From: Aeromonas rivipollensis
Lineage (GTDB): Bacteria; Pseudomonadota; Gammaproteobacteria; Enterobacterales; Aeromonadaceae
Direction: 5' to 3'
DNA length: 64,000 bases
Assembly: GCF_037811135.1 (NCBI RefSeq)
Contig: NZ_CP149130.1
Span: forward strand, 2,166,501 to 2,230,500
The notes under the pieces are model-generated. The model had not been told where the DNA came from. It worked only from the letters and a program-made list of their open reading frames with translations, and did no database searches. This document shows positions 8,876 to 17,225 of this stretch, in pieces (positions within the stretch are counted from its first letter, which is position 1; the number at the start of each line of letters is the position of its first letter). Position numbers and translations under genes: made by a program.

Positions 8876-9745
8876 ATGACGGAGCTGGTCACTGAGCTGG
8901 TGCGGATCGCCGCCTTTTCCGAAGGATCCCGCGGGGGCAATCCCGCCGGTGTCTGGGTCGGGGCCCAACTGCCGACGGCGGAGGAGATGCAGCGGATCGC
9001 CGCAGAGGTCGGATTCTCGGAGACGGCCTTCGCCGCCCCGCTGCACAGGGAGGGGCAAGGCGCAGATATGCGCCAATGGCGGGTGCGCTACTTCTCTCCC
9101 GAGGCGGAGGTGCCGTTCTGCGGCCATGCCACCATCGCCCTCGGGGTGGCGCTGGCGCGCCGCTTCGGGGCAGGGGACCATGCCTTGCGCCTCAGTCAGA
9201 CCGAGATTCGGGTCTCGGGCTGGCAGGATGAGCAGGGGCAATGGCAGGCGGCGCTGCAATCCCCGCCGACCCGCAGCAAACCGGCGCCGGCGGATCTGAT
9301 GCGCGAAACCCTGGCGCTGTTTGGCTATGACGCGGCCAGCCTGGATCCCCGCATCCCCCCTGCGCTCATTCACGGCGGCGCCGATCATCTGGTGCTGGCG
9401 CTCAAGGATCGCGCAACGCTCTCGGCCATGCACTATTCGCTGGCGCAAGGGCGCCTGCTGATGCGCCGCGAGGGCCTCGTGACCATCTTGCTGGTGCATG
9501 TGGCCGGGGAGCGGTTGTTCCACACCCGCAATGCCTTCGCCTACGGCGGCGTCTATGAGGACTCGGCCACCGGCGCCGCGACAGCGGCCTTCGCCGGCTA
9601 CTTGCGCGATCTCCACTGGCCCCACGGCGGTGCCATCGACATAGTGCAGGGGGAAGAGATGGGCATGCCCTCGCGGCTGCATGCCGAGATCCCGGCCGAA
9701 CCCGGCAGCGCTGTGCGGGTGTCAGGAGCGGCGCGGCTGATGTAA
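8876..9745 (+). CDS. PhzF-family isomerase-like protein
   Basis: A 289-residue protein of the PhzF / YddE family with the diaminopimelate-epimerase-like double fold. Visible are RGGNPAGVWVG near the start, the catalytic glutamate in GFSETAFAA, the half-domain motif RYFSPEAEVPFCGHATIALG and the C-terminal EDSATGAATAAFAGYL. PhzF isomerises a phenazine precursor, but most family members sit outside phenazine loci and their substrates are unknown; there are no phenazine genes here. AAGGAG precedes the ATG at 8876; earlier in-frame ATGs lack a ribosome site. Confidence 0.88.
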   Translation: MTELVTELVRIAAFSEGSRGGNPAGVWVGAQLPTAEEMQRIAAEVGFSETAFAAPLHREGQGADMRQWRVRYFSPEAEVPFCGHATIALGVALARRFGAGDHALRLSQTEIRVSGWQDEQGQWQAALQSPPTRSKPAPADLMRETLALFGYDAASLDPRIPPALIHGGADHLVLALKDRATLSAMHYSLAQGRLLMRREGLVTILLVHVAGERLFHTRNAFAYGGVYEDSATGAATAAFAGYLRDLHWPHGGAIDIVQGEEMGMPSRLHAEIPAEPGSAVRVSGAARLM

Positions 9746-9865
9746 TGGCTTGATGCGAGAACAACCCGCCCGGCCGCCGTCTTGGCTGAGGAGTGAAGGG
9801 GAAGAGCCTCTTGGAGGGCAAGACAGGCCCCTGATCCTGCGTTGTTCAGGGGCCTATGGATACGC

Positions 9866-10501
9866 TTAGGGTCTGCCGCTCAACAAGATGGCGCCGCCCA
9901 TAGAGATGAAGATCCCCCCTGTGATGCGGCTGAACAGGCGCTGGCCGCGCAACGGCTTGAAGTAGCTGCCGGCGCGTCTGGCCAGGGCCACATAGCAGAG
10001 GTGCACCAGGCTGACGATGACGCAGATGGTCAGGTACATGGTGAGGAACTGGATTGGTAGCGGGCTCTGGTGATCGAGAAACTGGGGCAGCAGCGCGCAG
10101 AGGAAGATGATGGTCTTGGGGTTGCTGGCCGACACCAGGAAGGCTTCCCGCAGCAGGGAGCCCTTGCTCCTTGATGGGAGGCTGGCGCCAACCCGTTGCG
10201 GCTCCTGACTCCCCGAGCCGGTTGCCCGCAGTGCCTTGTAGCCGAGATAGATCAAGTAGCCACCGCCCGCCAGCTTGAGGGCGAGGAAGAGGGGTGGCAA
10301 GGTCTGCAGCAGGGCCCCTACACCCATGGCGACCAGACAGATGAAGATGGCCTGACAGAACAGATTCGCGCCTATGGTGAGCAGGGCCGGACGCCAGCCG
10401 AGCTGCAAACCGTTCTTGATCACCAGCAGCACATTGGGCCCCGGGGTCAGGGTCGCCAGCAGATAGGCCAGCAGGAACAACATCCATGTATCCAGACTCA
10501 T
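9866..10501 (-). CDS. LysE/RhtB-family amino-acid exporter
   Basis: A 211-residue inner-membrane protein with about six hydrophobic segments. The N-terminal LLATLTPGPNVLLVIKNGLQ is the LysE/RhtB signature, and FLVSASNPKTIIFLCALLPQF marks the middle of the family. Such proteins export amino acids such as lysine, homoserine or threonine; the substrate here is not known. GGAGATATC precedes the start on the minus strand. It faces the PhzF gene tail to tail. Confidence 0.88.
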   Translation of the reverse strand: MSLDTWMLFLLAYLLATLTPGPNVLLVIKNGLQLGWRPALLTIGANLFCQAIFICLVAMGVGALLQTLPPLFLALKLAGGGYLIYLGYKALRATGSGSQEPQRVGASLPSRSKGSLLREAFLVSASNPKTIIFLCALLPQFLDHQSPLPIQFLTMYLTICVIVSLVHLCYVALARRAGSYFKPLRGQRLFSRITGGIFISMGGAILLSGRP

Positions 10502-10653
10502 GATATCTCCTTCATAAAGAGCACATCATGCTCCGCCCCTGGGGCCGCGTCCAGTGGCGGCTGTAACCCAGATGTGGCTGTGTTTCAGGTGCTTAACCGA
10601 GGTGTCGGCCCGATGGGGAAGGGACGTCCGGGGGCTTTGCTGTCTGGCACAAT

Positions 10654-10687
10654 AAAAAACCGCCCTTGTGAACTGGGCGGTTTTTTT
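10654..10687. terminator. Strong bidirectional-type terminator
   Basis: Stem AAAAAACCGCCC (10654-10665) with GGGCGGTTTTTTT (10675-10687). On the minus strand it lies 14 bases after the stop of the 35-codon gene and gives a T6 tail, so it most likely ends that transcript. Confidence 0.9.
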
Positions 10688-10700
10688 ATGGTGCCGACCC

Positions 10701-10808
10701 TTATTTCAGGGCTTTCTTCAGCTTCTTGATCTTGCCTTCGTGCTTGGCAATTTTATCCTTGCGGGCGGCGATTTTCTTCTTGATATCTTTCTTGCTGGCT
10801 TTGGCCAT
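10701..10808 (-). CDS. Very small lysine-rich protein (35 aa)
   Basis: A 35-codon gene reading MAKASKKDIKKKIAARKDKI at the start and ending KLKKALK. Almost half of the residues are lysine or arginine and there is no acidic patch, so it is strongly basic and predicted helical. AAGGAG lies 9 bases before the ATG on the minus strand and a strong terminator follows, so it looks like a self-contained transcription unit. The function is unknown; nucleic-acid or ribosome binding is a guess from charge only. Confidence 0.7.
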   Translation of the reverse strand: MAKASKKDIKKKIAARKDKIAKHEGKIKKLKKALK

Positions 10809-11050
10809 CGGTCGTGCTCCTTGTGTCAAGAGGACATCATGGGATCATGATGTTCAGGATCTGTCCATGTTAAGAGCCCAGAGTGCCACATGAATTCCAT
10901 CCGGGCCAGTGTTTCGCGGTTCCGGGAGCGGGTGCTCCCCTGACGCAAATCCGGCGAAGAGGTGGCTCGCTCATCGGGACTGGTTTGCAGGATAGTCCAG
11001 TTTCCCGGCGGCGCCACTGTGGACACGCCGACATTGTCGGTGGCCGGACA
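10809..11050. other. Intergenic region between yjdM and the 35-aa gene
   Basis: No convincing gene is seen. It should hold the promoter of the small lysine-rich gene on the minus strand. The motif ATCATG occurs near 10837-10852 with short palindromic character (GGGATCATGATG), but no regulator can be named. Confidence 0.4.
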
Positions 11051-11076
11051 ACAAAAAAGCGCCCCTGGGGGCGCTT
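11051..11076 (-). terminator. Terminator of yjdM
   Basis: Stem AAGCGCCCC (11057-11065) with GGGGCGCTT; on the minus strand it is followed by TTTTTTGTTGT. It lies about 30 bases after the yjdM stop. Confidence 0.85.
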
Positions 11077-11107
11077 CTTGCATCATCCGAACCACAAGCC
11101 GAGGGGA

Positions 11108-11686
11108 TCAGGCCTTCTTCAGGTAGGCCGCGACCAGCACTATCTGCACGCCGTTGACCTTGCCTTCGATGTGCAGCGGGTTGTTGGTCAGGCGGATGCC
11201 CTTGACCAGGGTGCCACGCTTGGCGGTGAAGCCGCCGCCCTTGACTTCCAGATCCTTGATCAGGGTGACGGAATCCCCCTCCTGCAGCACGGCGCCGTTG
11301 GAGTCGACGGTGGGTACGCTGTCGTCATCGTCACTGGCGCTGCCTGCCTCGGCCCAGGCCTTGGTCTCTTCTTCCATGTACATCATGTCCAGCATGTCCT
11401 GGGCCCAGATCTCGCCACGGGCGGACAGGTTTTTAAGCTGGCGCCATGCCATCACCTGCACCGCCGGCACCTGGCTCCACATGCTGTCACCCAGGCAGCG
11501 CCAGTGGTTGACCTCTGTGGTGTCCGGCTGCTCCAGCTGGCCACGGCAGGTGGTGCACAGCGCCACGCTGTGGTCATCGTCACTGGCGGGGGAGTGTGGC
11601 ACCGGGAAGGCAGTCAGCGCATGTTCTGCTCCACACAGCTCACACTTGGCGTCCGCACGCGCTTGCAGGATGGCATTGATGGTCAT
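11108..11686 (-). CDS. yjdM: PhnA/YjdM-family zinc-ribbon protein
   Basis: A 192-residue protein of the family once called alkylphosphonate uptake protein PhnA. An N-terminal zinc ribbon is visible (CELCG around residue 16 and CTTCRGQL around residue 45). The C-terminal 70 residues form the conserved YjdM domain beginning VDSNGAVLQEGDSVTLIKDL and ending AYLKKA. In spite of the old name a role in phosphonate use is not established for most members. It is longer than E. coli YjdM (111 residues) because of the central W-rich segment. It is monocistronic. Confidence 0.9.
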   Translation of the reverse strand: MTINAILQARADAKCELCGAEHALTAFPVPHSPASDDDHSVALCTTCRGQLEQPDTTEVNHWRCLGDSMWSQVPAVQVMAWRQLKNLSARGEIWAQDMLDMMYMEEETKAWAEAGSASDDDDSVPTVDSNGAVLQEGDSVTLIKDLEVKGGGFTAKRGTLVKGIRLTNNPLHIEGKVNGVQIVLVAAYLKKA

Positions 11687-11878
11687 GTTTTGGTTCCGTT
11701 CATATGGGTAAAACGACCCGCCTGGGCGAGTCGCGCTAATGAGGGGGCGGAATATAGCACAAATCCCTGCTTTTTGTCAGGCTACCAGCAAGGGGTGGGG
11801 GCAGGCGCGCTGGCGAGTGCTTTTTGATGGCAGATCGCTAGAATGAGCCTCCCTTTTGGATAGCAGGACAAGCTCACC

Positions 11879-13072
11879 GTGCTGGCTCACCGTTTTCGAC
11901 AACTGGATCGCTTGCTGACCGAAGAGAGAGGCTGGTGGCAATACCAGCCCTATCATCATCTGAGCCTGGCCTTCGCCGACCAGGCCCCGGAGCTTGCCGC
12001 CTGCCTGAACGGCCTCAGTCTTGACGAGATCGCGCGGCTCGACGGCGACATGGAGGCGCTTTGCACCCTGCTTGCCCCCTGGATCCCGGCAGGGGCCGAG
12101 TTGCATGCCCTGAGCGAGCTGGACACCTTTGTCCCCGAACCGATTCACTGCGCCAGGGCCATGGCGATGTACATGCCGGGACGCAAGCAGGCGCAGATAG
12201 AAGCCTTCACCGGTTGCCTGCCCGCCCATCGGGGCCCCTATCTGGAGTGGTGCGCCGGCAAGGGCCATCTGGGGCGCCTGGTCTCCCTGCATCGGGGGGC
12301 CGAGATCCTGAGCCTCGAATTGCAGCGCACGCTCTGCGAGGAGGGGCGGCAGCTCGCGGCGCGGGATGGTGCCCGCATGCAGTTTGTGGAGGCCGACGCC
12401 TTCGCCGCCGAGTCGGGGGCGCTCATCGCCCCGCACCATCACGCCATGGCGCTCCATGCCTGTGGCGAGCTGCATACCCATCTGCTGGAGCAGGTGGTCG
12501 AGCGCGGCGCCCGGGGCGTGACCCTCTCCCCCTGTTGCTATCACCTGATCCGCACCTCTCATTACCGCCCCTTGTCACAGGCCGCCAAGGCCAGCGCCCT
12601 GCACCTTGGCAAGAGTGACTTGAAGCTGCCGCTGCAGGAGACGGTGACCGGCGGTGCCCGCATCTCCCGCCTGCGCGAGCAGGAGGTGATCTGGCGTCTC
12701 GCCTTCGATTGCCTGCAACGGGAGGTGCGCGGGGTGGATCAGTACCTGCCGGTGCCCAACCTGCAAAAGAGCCTGCTGGCGGGCAGTTTCGAGGCCTTCT
12801 GTGATTGGGCCGCCGAGCGCAAGGGGATGCTGTTGCCTGGGGGGATAGACCATGGCGACTTCCTCGCCAGGGGGGAGCGGCGCTTTGGGGACGTAGCCCG
12901 CATGGAGCTGGTGCGCCATCTGTTTCGCCGCCCGCTGGAGATCTGGCTCGCCCTGGATCGCGCCCTCTTCCTCGAGGAGCAGGGCTATGAGGTAGAGCTG
13001 GGGGCGTTTTGCGACAAGCCCATGACCCCTCGCAATCTGCTGATCCGGGCGGTGCGCGTCCGCGGCGCATAA
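11879..13072 (+). CDS. SAM-dependent methyltransferase-like protein
   Basis: A 397-residue protein with a central class I methyltransferase fold. The SAM loop is GPYLEWCAGKGHLGRLVSL near residue 120, followed by ILSLELQ, and a motif with two cysteines, GVTLSPCCYHLIRT, near residue 218, as in the METTL25/RRNAD1-like and Methyltransf_32 group. The target is unknown. Translation appears to start with GTG at 11879, soon after AGGAC; no ATG lies nearby in frame. It stands alone between yjdM and the chitinase. Confidence 0.7.
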   Translation: MLAHRFRQLDRLLTEERGWWQYQPYHHLSLAFADQAPELAACLNGLSLDEIARLDGDMEALCTLLAPWIPAGAELHALSELDTFVPEPIHCARAMAMYMPGRKQAQIEAFTGCLPAHRGPYLEWCAGKGHLGRLVSLHRGAEILSLELQRTLCEEGRQLAARDGARMQFVEADAFAAESGALIAPHHHAMALHACGELHTHLLEQVVERGARGVTLSPCCYHLIRTSHYRPLSQAAKASALHLGKSDLKLPLQETVTGGARISRLREQEVIWRLAFDCLQREVRGVDQYLPVPNLQKSLLAGSFEAFCDWAAERKGMLLPGGIDHGDFLARGERRFGDVARMELVRHLFRRPLEIWLALDRALFLEEQGYEVELGAFCDKPMTPRNLLIRAVRVRGA

Positions 13073-13235
13073 AAACGCGCGATCCGGGATCAAAATGAGG
13101 CCGTGGCGAGGTTTCATCTGAGTGCAGAGTGAAATGGCTCACAAAATCGCCAAACTCTTAATTCTTGTCGTGAATTTAGTTATGGAGGCGCCTATGCTCG
13201 CCCTGAACTTCACATCGAGACAAGGATTGTTACCT

Positions 13236-14681
13236 ATGTTCACACTCAAGCGCAGCGCCTGGCTCATCGCCCTTGCCTGGGCCTTGCCAAGCCAGGGGGC
13301 CATGACGATCCAGCCCGATCCGCAGACCAGCGGCGGCTATCTGATAGCGGCGCCGGATCTCGCCGCCGTTGAACAAGCCAAGACGGCCAACCCCATGTAC
13401 GGCATCTGGTCAAAGGCATTGGCCACCCGACCCAACACTCTGGTGGAGGCGATTGTGCCGAGGCGAGCCGACAACCCGGACAACGTCAAACGGGTCGAGC
13501 GGGTCTTTACCGAGTCGGACTGGGATTTTTTAACCCAGATGGCGGCGCCGGAATATACCTATGAGCGCTTCTTGCGGGCGGTCGGCAAGTTCCCCGCCTT
13601 CTGTGGCGACTACACGGACGGGCGCAATGCGGACGCCATCTGCAAAAAATCCATCGTCACCGCCTTCGCCCACTTCGCCCAGGAGACCGGCGGCCATATC
13701 GGCAAGGAGAATGTGTCCGACAACCCGCTGGGGCTCGAGGAGTGGCAGCAGGCGCTGGTACATGTGCGCGAGATGGGCTGGGCCGAGGGACAACTCGGCT
13801 ATACCACCGGCTGTGGCCAGAATGACTGGCAGAACAGGAAATGGCCCTGCAGCACGGGGCAGGGCTACTTTGGCCGTGGCGCTAAACAGCTCTCCTACCA
13901 CTTCAACTACGGTGCCTTCTCCGAGGCGATGTTTGACGGCAACGCCTCGGTGCTGCTGAACAACCCCGGCCTGGTGGCCGACTCCTGGCTCAACCTCGCC
14001 TCCGCCATCTGGTTCTTCCTGACGCCGCAAGCCCCCAAACCCGCCATGTTGCACGTCATCGACAGAACCTGGGTGCCCTCCCAGCGCGAGGTCGCGGCGG
14101 GCATCGGCTATGGCTTTGGCACCACCATCAATGTCATCAACGGCGGCATAGAGTGTGGCGAGCAGAACAAGAACAAGGGGCAGCCGGTCAACCGCATCCG
14201 TTACTGGGAAGGGCTGGCCGCCCACTACGGAATCCCGCTGCTCCCGGACGAGAAGAACAGCTGCTGGCAGCAGACCCCCTATGGCAGCCTCAACCTGAAC
14301 GGCGCCACCGACGTGCTTTACACCAACTGGGACGGCAACTGGAAATATTATGCCGACAGGCCAGGTGGCTACTCGTTCGAGTGCGAGCTGGTGGGATTCC
14401 AGACCGCCTATTCGGCCTTGGTGCCGGGGGATTACGAGAAGTGCGTGACCAACTTCTACGGCTCCCACGCCAACTGGCCCAAGGTGCGGGTGGTGGCCAA
14501 GCTCGATCCCGCGCCCGTTGATCCGACCGACCCGCCCGTGGGAGATGTGCCTGCCTGGGTGGCCAGCAAGGTCTACACCGCAGGCAATAAAGTCAGCCAC
14601 AAGGGCGTGGTGTATCAGGCGAAGTGGTGGACCCAGGGCAACGAGCCGGGCAAGGGAGATCCCTGGGCGCCGGTGAACTGA
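13236..14681 (+). CDS. Secreted GH19 chitinase with C-terminal chitin-binding module
   Basis: A 481-residue exported endochitinase. Residues 1-22 are a signal peptide ending LPSQGA. The glycoside hydrolase 19 domain spans about 85-390, with the catalytic glutamate E150 in AHFAQETGGH, the substrate cleft GRGAKQLSYHFNYGAFS and VINGGIECG. A Pro/Asp linker (near 430) leads to a CBM5/12 module with the aromatic chitin-binding face AKWWTQGNEPG. An alternative ATG at 13194 has a stronger GGAGG five bases upstream and would give a longer signal region; both are possible. Chitin use and secretion are typical of aquatic Vibrionales and Aeromonadales. Confidence 0.92.
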   Translation: MFTLKRSAWLIALAWALPSQGAMTIQPDPQTSGGYLIAAPDLAAVEQAKTANPMYGIWSKALATRPNTLVEAIVPRRADNPDNVKRVERVFTESDWDFLTQMAAPEYTYERFLRAVGKFPAFCGDYTDGRNADAICKKSIVTAFAHFAQETGGHIGKENVSDNPLGLEEWQQALVHVREMGWAEGQLGYTTGCGQNDWQNRKWPCSTGQGYFGRGAKQLSYHFNYGAFSEAMFDGNASVLLNNPGLVADSWLNLASAIWFFLTPQAPKPAMLHVIDRTWVPSQREVAAGIGYGFGTTINVINGGIECGEQNKNKGQPVNRIRYWEGLAAHYGIPLLPDEKNSCWQQTPYGSLNLNGATDVLYTNWDGNWKYYADRPGGYSFECELVGFQTAYSALVPGDYEKCVTNFYGSHANWPKVRVVAKLDPAPVDPTDPPVGDVPAWVASKVYTAGNKVSHKGVVYQAKWWTQGNEPGKGDPWAPVN

Positions 14682-14710
14682 TCCCGCCAGGGCGCGCCAT
14701 CGGTCATGAT

Positions 14711-14738
14711 GGGGAAGGGGGGATCCCTTCCCCTCTTT
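14711..14738 (+). terminator. Terminator after the chitinase gene
   Basis: Stem GGGGAAGGG (14711-14719) pairs with CCCTTCCCC (14725-14733) and is followed by TCTTT. It lies 30 bases after the chitinase stop. Confidence 0.65.
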
Positions 14739-14847
14739 CATGGGGAGCCGGCGCAAGGGCGCCTCTGATAGGCCCGGCCGGTACTTGCCTGCGCTCTTCA
14801 TCTATTCGAGGGAGCCTGGGATCTCATCCCACACAGAGGAGTGACAC

Positions 14848-15213
14848 ATGAATATCGCCATCCATTTTGAAATTCCGGTGCAGGATCTGACGCGAGCCAT
14901 TCGCTTCTATGAAGCTGTCTTCGAGATAGCCCTCGAGCGGGCGCACATAGATGGCAACGAGATGGCGTTGTTCCCGCTGTTTGACGGCATGGCGGGCTGC
15001 TCCGGCGCCCTGGCAAAGGGGGAGAGCTATGTGCCGAGCCAGGACGGTACCCGGGTCTATCTGAAGGTCGCAGACATAGAGCGGACCATGGCCCGGGCAC
15101 TGACGGCGGGAGGCGAGTCTCTCTATCCCGTCACCCGGGTGAGCGAGCAGGTCCGGGTGGCCGAGCTCAGGGATCCCGAAGGCAACCGCATCGCCTTGCA
15201 GGAGGGGCCCTGA
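14848..15213 (+). CDS. VOC-family (glyoxalase/bleomycin-resistance-like) protein
   Basis: A 121-residue vicinal-oxygen-chelate protein with two beta-alpha-beta-beta-beta repeats: IAIHFEIPVQDLTRAIRFYE at the start and VYLKVADIERTMARALTAGG in the second half, ending LRDPEGNRIALQE. His6 and the glutamate in the last motif are the usual metal ligands. The reaction is unknown. GAGGAG lies upstream of the ATG. Confidence 0.85.
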   Translation: MNIAIHFEIPVQDLTRAIRFYEAVFEIALERAHIDGNEMALFPLFDGMAGCSGALAKGESYVPSQDGTRVYLKVADIERTMARALTAGGESLYPVTRVSEQVRVAELRDPEGNRIALQEGP

Positions 15214-15265
15214 GTGTCATTCATCTGGCGCATGGGGATTCTTTGGTAATTCATGACATGAATAA

Positions 15266-15290
15266 AGGGGGCGAATCTCCCCTTTTGGGG
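15266..15290 (+). terminator. Possible terminator after the VOC gene
   Basis: AAAGGGG (15266-15272) pairs with CCCCTTT (15281-15287) with an 8-base loop and a TTTT end. The stem is short and the T run weak. Confidence 0.4.
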
Positions 15291-15431
15291 GGAGGCCAGG
15301 GTCGTCGGCCCCGCGGTGGGGCCCCGGGATGGTCAGTTGCCGCCACCCGGATCCCGTGCTAATTCATCTGGTGCGGCAAGGAGTCAAGATCCACTTAGCC
15401 CCCTCTGCCGCTCAGCACTCAAGGAGGCATC

Positions 15432-15830
15432 ATGGAAGGTCATTGTCTGTGTGGCGGGATCACCGTTTCAAGCGGCGATCACAAGGAGGTCAACCTGTGT
15501 CACTGCGCCATGTGCCGGCGCTGGTCCGGCGGGCCCATGTTCGCGGTGCATGGCGGCAAGGGGGTCAGTTTCAAGGGGCTCAGCCCTGTGGCCTACCGCT
15601 CGTCCGAGTGGGCGGAGCGCGGCTTCTGCCCCACCTGCGGCACCCACCTTTTCTATCATCTGTTGCCGACAGACGAGTACATCCTCTCTGCCGGCCTGTT
15701 TCAGGAACAGGCGTTCGAGCTCACCGGGCAGATCTTTATCGACGAGAAGCCTGATTTTTATGCGCTCAAGAACGACACCCCGACCCTGACCGGGCAGCAG
15801 GTGTTCGAGCAGTTCGCCCCCAAACCCTGA
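15432..15830 (+). CDS. GFA-family (CENP-V/GFA domain) zinc protein
   Basis: A 132-residue protein of the glutathione-dependent formaldehyde-activating family. Zinc cysteines are visible as CLCGG near residue 5, CHCAMCRRW near residue 25 and GFCPTCGTHLFYHL near residue 74. Few family members have proven formaldehyde-glutathione activity, so only the fold is firm. AGGAGG lies just before the start. It leads a run of three small same-strand genes (15432-16595). Confidence 0.85.
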   Translation: MEGHCLCGGITVSSGDHKEVNLCHCAMCRRWSGGPMFAVHGGKGVSFKGLSPVAYRSSEWAERGFCPTCGTHLFYHLLPTDEYILSAGLFQEQAFELTGQIFIDEKPDFYALKNDTPTLTGQQVFEQFAPKP

Positions 15831-15877
15831 GCCCGTCGCTGCGCCAGCAGTGTCGGCAAAACCCCAAGGAGACTGTC

Positions 15878-16096
15878 ATGGATGAGCAACAGAAGGTGAG
15901 GGGGCCTGCCTCCTATTTTCCCTCCATCGAGAAAACCTACGGGCAGCCGGTTGCCCACTGGCTGGCCCTGCTGGCGGGGCGGGAGGAGCGCAAACACATG
16001 GCGCTGGTGGCCTGGCTCAAGGCCGAGCACGGCCTGGGCCACGGCCATGCCAATGCCCTGGTGGCCCACCATCTGGCGCAGCACCCCACGCCCTGA
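15878..16096 (+). CDS. DUF4287 domain protein
   Basis: A 72-residue protein dominated by a DUF4287 domain: SYFPSIEKTYGQPVAHWLAL and MALVAWLKAEHGLGHGHANA. This domain is widespread, often fused or adjacent to AHSA1/SRPBCC-type proteins, and has no proven function. AAGGAGA precedes the ATG. The SRPBCC gene follows 88 bases later, which fits that association. Confidence 0.8.
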   Translation: MDEQQKVRGPASYFPSIEKTYGQPVAHWLALLAGREERKHMALVAWLKAEHGLGHGHANALVAHHLAQHPTP

Positions 16097-16184
16097 AGGC
16101 ACGATAGGAGCCGATGCCGTGTCGTTGCGCAGGGGGTCTGCCTGCCGCCGCGCCGGATCAGCAGGTAAATAGAGGAGAAGAGCG

Positions 16185-16595
16185 ATGAAGATAAGCGTCA
16201 GCGTCCGGGTCGAGCGGCCACTCGCTCTGGTATGGGAGGGGTGGAACACCCCCGCCAGCATCATGGCATGGAATGTCGCCTCTCCCGAGTGGCACTGCCC
16301 CGGCAGCCGGGTGGATCTGCGGGTCGGCGGGCTTTTTTGTCACCGTATGGCCGCCCGGGATGGCAGCATGGAGTTTGATTTCGAGGGCACCTTCACCGAG
16401 GTGGTACCGCCAACCGCCCTGGGTTACGTCATGGACGATGGCCGCGCCGTCAGGGTGACGTTCGTGGAGGAGCAGGGAGGCACCCGGGTTCACGAGGAAT
16501 TCGACGCCGAATCCGAACACAGCGGCGAGCAGCAGCGTGCCGGCTGGCAGAGCATACTCGACAACTTCAAACGCTATATGGAAAGCGCGTCCTGA
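16185..16595 (+). CDS. SRPBCC/AHSA1-family protein
   Basis: A 136-residue START-like (AHSA1) hydrophobic-pocket protein: VERPLALVWEGWNTPASIMA at the start, EFDFEGTFTEVVPP in the middle and GWQSILDNFKRYM as the last helix. The ligand is unknown. AGGAGA lies upstream. It forms a probable unit with the GFA and DUF4287 genes, and a terminator overlaps its stop codon. Confidence 0.82.
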   Translation: MKISVSVRVERPLALVWEGWNTPASIMAWNVASPEWHCPGSRVDLRVGGLFCHRMAARDGSMEFDFEGTFTEVVPPTALGYVMDDGRAVRVTFVEEQGGTRVHEEFDAESEHSGEQQRAGWQSILDNFKRYMESAS

Positions 16596-16606
16596 GGCGC
16601 GCTTTT
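16581..16606 (+). terminator. Terminator overlapping the SRPBCC stop codon
   Basis: GAAAGCGCG (16581-16589) pairs with CGCGCTTT (16598-16605), ending in TTTT; the stem includes the last codons of the gene. Confidence 0.6.
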
Positions 16607-16635
16607 CGATCAAGCTTCTCCTGCCCGGTGCCGGG

Positions 16636-17160
16636 CTACTCCTCGATATCCAGCAGCACCAGGATGGCGCTCTCGCCCCCCCATTCCCGGGGGGCCTGAT
16701 GGAAGGCACGCACATTGGGGTGCTGGGCCAGCCAGCTCGGAATGCGTTGCTTGAGCACGTGCTTGCCGATGCCGTGCATCACCGAGGCGACGTGAATGTT
16801 CTCTTTTTGGCACAGGGTGAGCAGGGCGGCCAGCTCCTGCTTGGCCTGGAGCTGACTCATGCCATGGAGATCCAGATAAATCTCCGGCGGATAGAGGCCG
16901 CGCTTGAGCTTTTTCAGCTCGAATTTTGACACGTCTTCACGCACAAATCGGGTCGGGCCCTCTTCGTCCAGATGAGGCTGGTACTCGTCGCTGAAAAAGT
17001 GGTCAACCCCAAGCTTTTCGCGGCTTTCACGCAGTTCGCGTTTCTGCTTGACCGGGCTTGAGGAGGCCCTTATGGTATCTTGCTTAATTTTCCGGGTACC
17101 TTTGACAGCATCACGAAACAGCAGGCTTTCCTCGTCTGTGGGTGAGGGCGATTTTTTCAT
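16636..17160 (-). CDS. smrB: SmrB, Smr-domain ribosome rescue endonuclease
   Basis: A 174-residue protein equivalent to E. coli YfcN/SmrB, an endonuclease that cuts mRNA between collided ribosomes. The Smr domain occupies the C-terminal half with [15 protein letters not shown] and [18 protein letters not shown]. The N-terminal 80 residues are charged and probably bind the ribosome. It is divergent from prmB, the same order as in enterobacteria. Confidence 0.93.
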   Translation of the reverse strand: MKKSPSPTDEESLLFRDAVKGTRKIKQDTIRASSSPVKQKRELRESREKLGVDHFFSDEYQPHLDEEGPTRFVREDVSKFELKKLKRGLYPPEIYLDLHGMSQLQAKQELAALLTLCQKENIHVASVMHGIGKHVLKQRIPSWLAQHPNVRAFHQAPREWGGESAILVLLDIEE

Positions 17161-17225
17161 CAGGTACTCGTCTTGCTCGCTGTATAGAATTCTCGGGCCG
17201 GATATTACTCGACTTGGAGGTGGAT

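Noticed and set aside
9825..9855. Inverted repeat AGGCCCCTGA / TCAGGGGCCT between the PhzF and LysE genes
   Set aside because: Stable stem but an 11-base loop and no T tract on either strand, so not called as a terminator.
10826..11095. An 89-codon frame on the minus strand between yjdM and the small lysine-rich gene
   Set aside because: It begins in the yjdM terminator hairpin and has no ribosome site or similarity.
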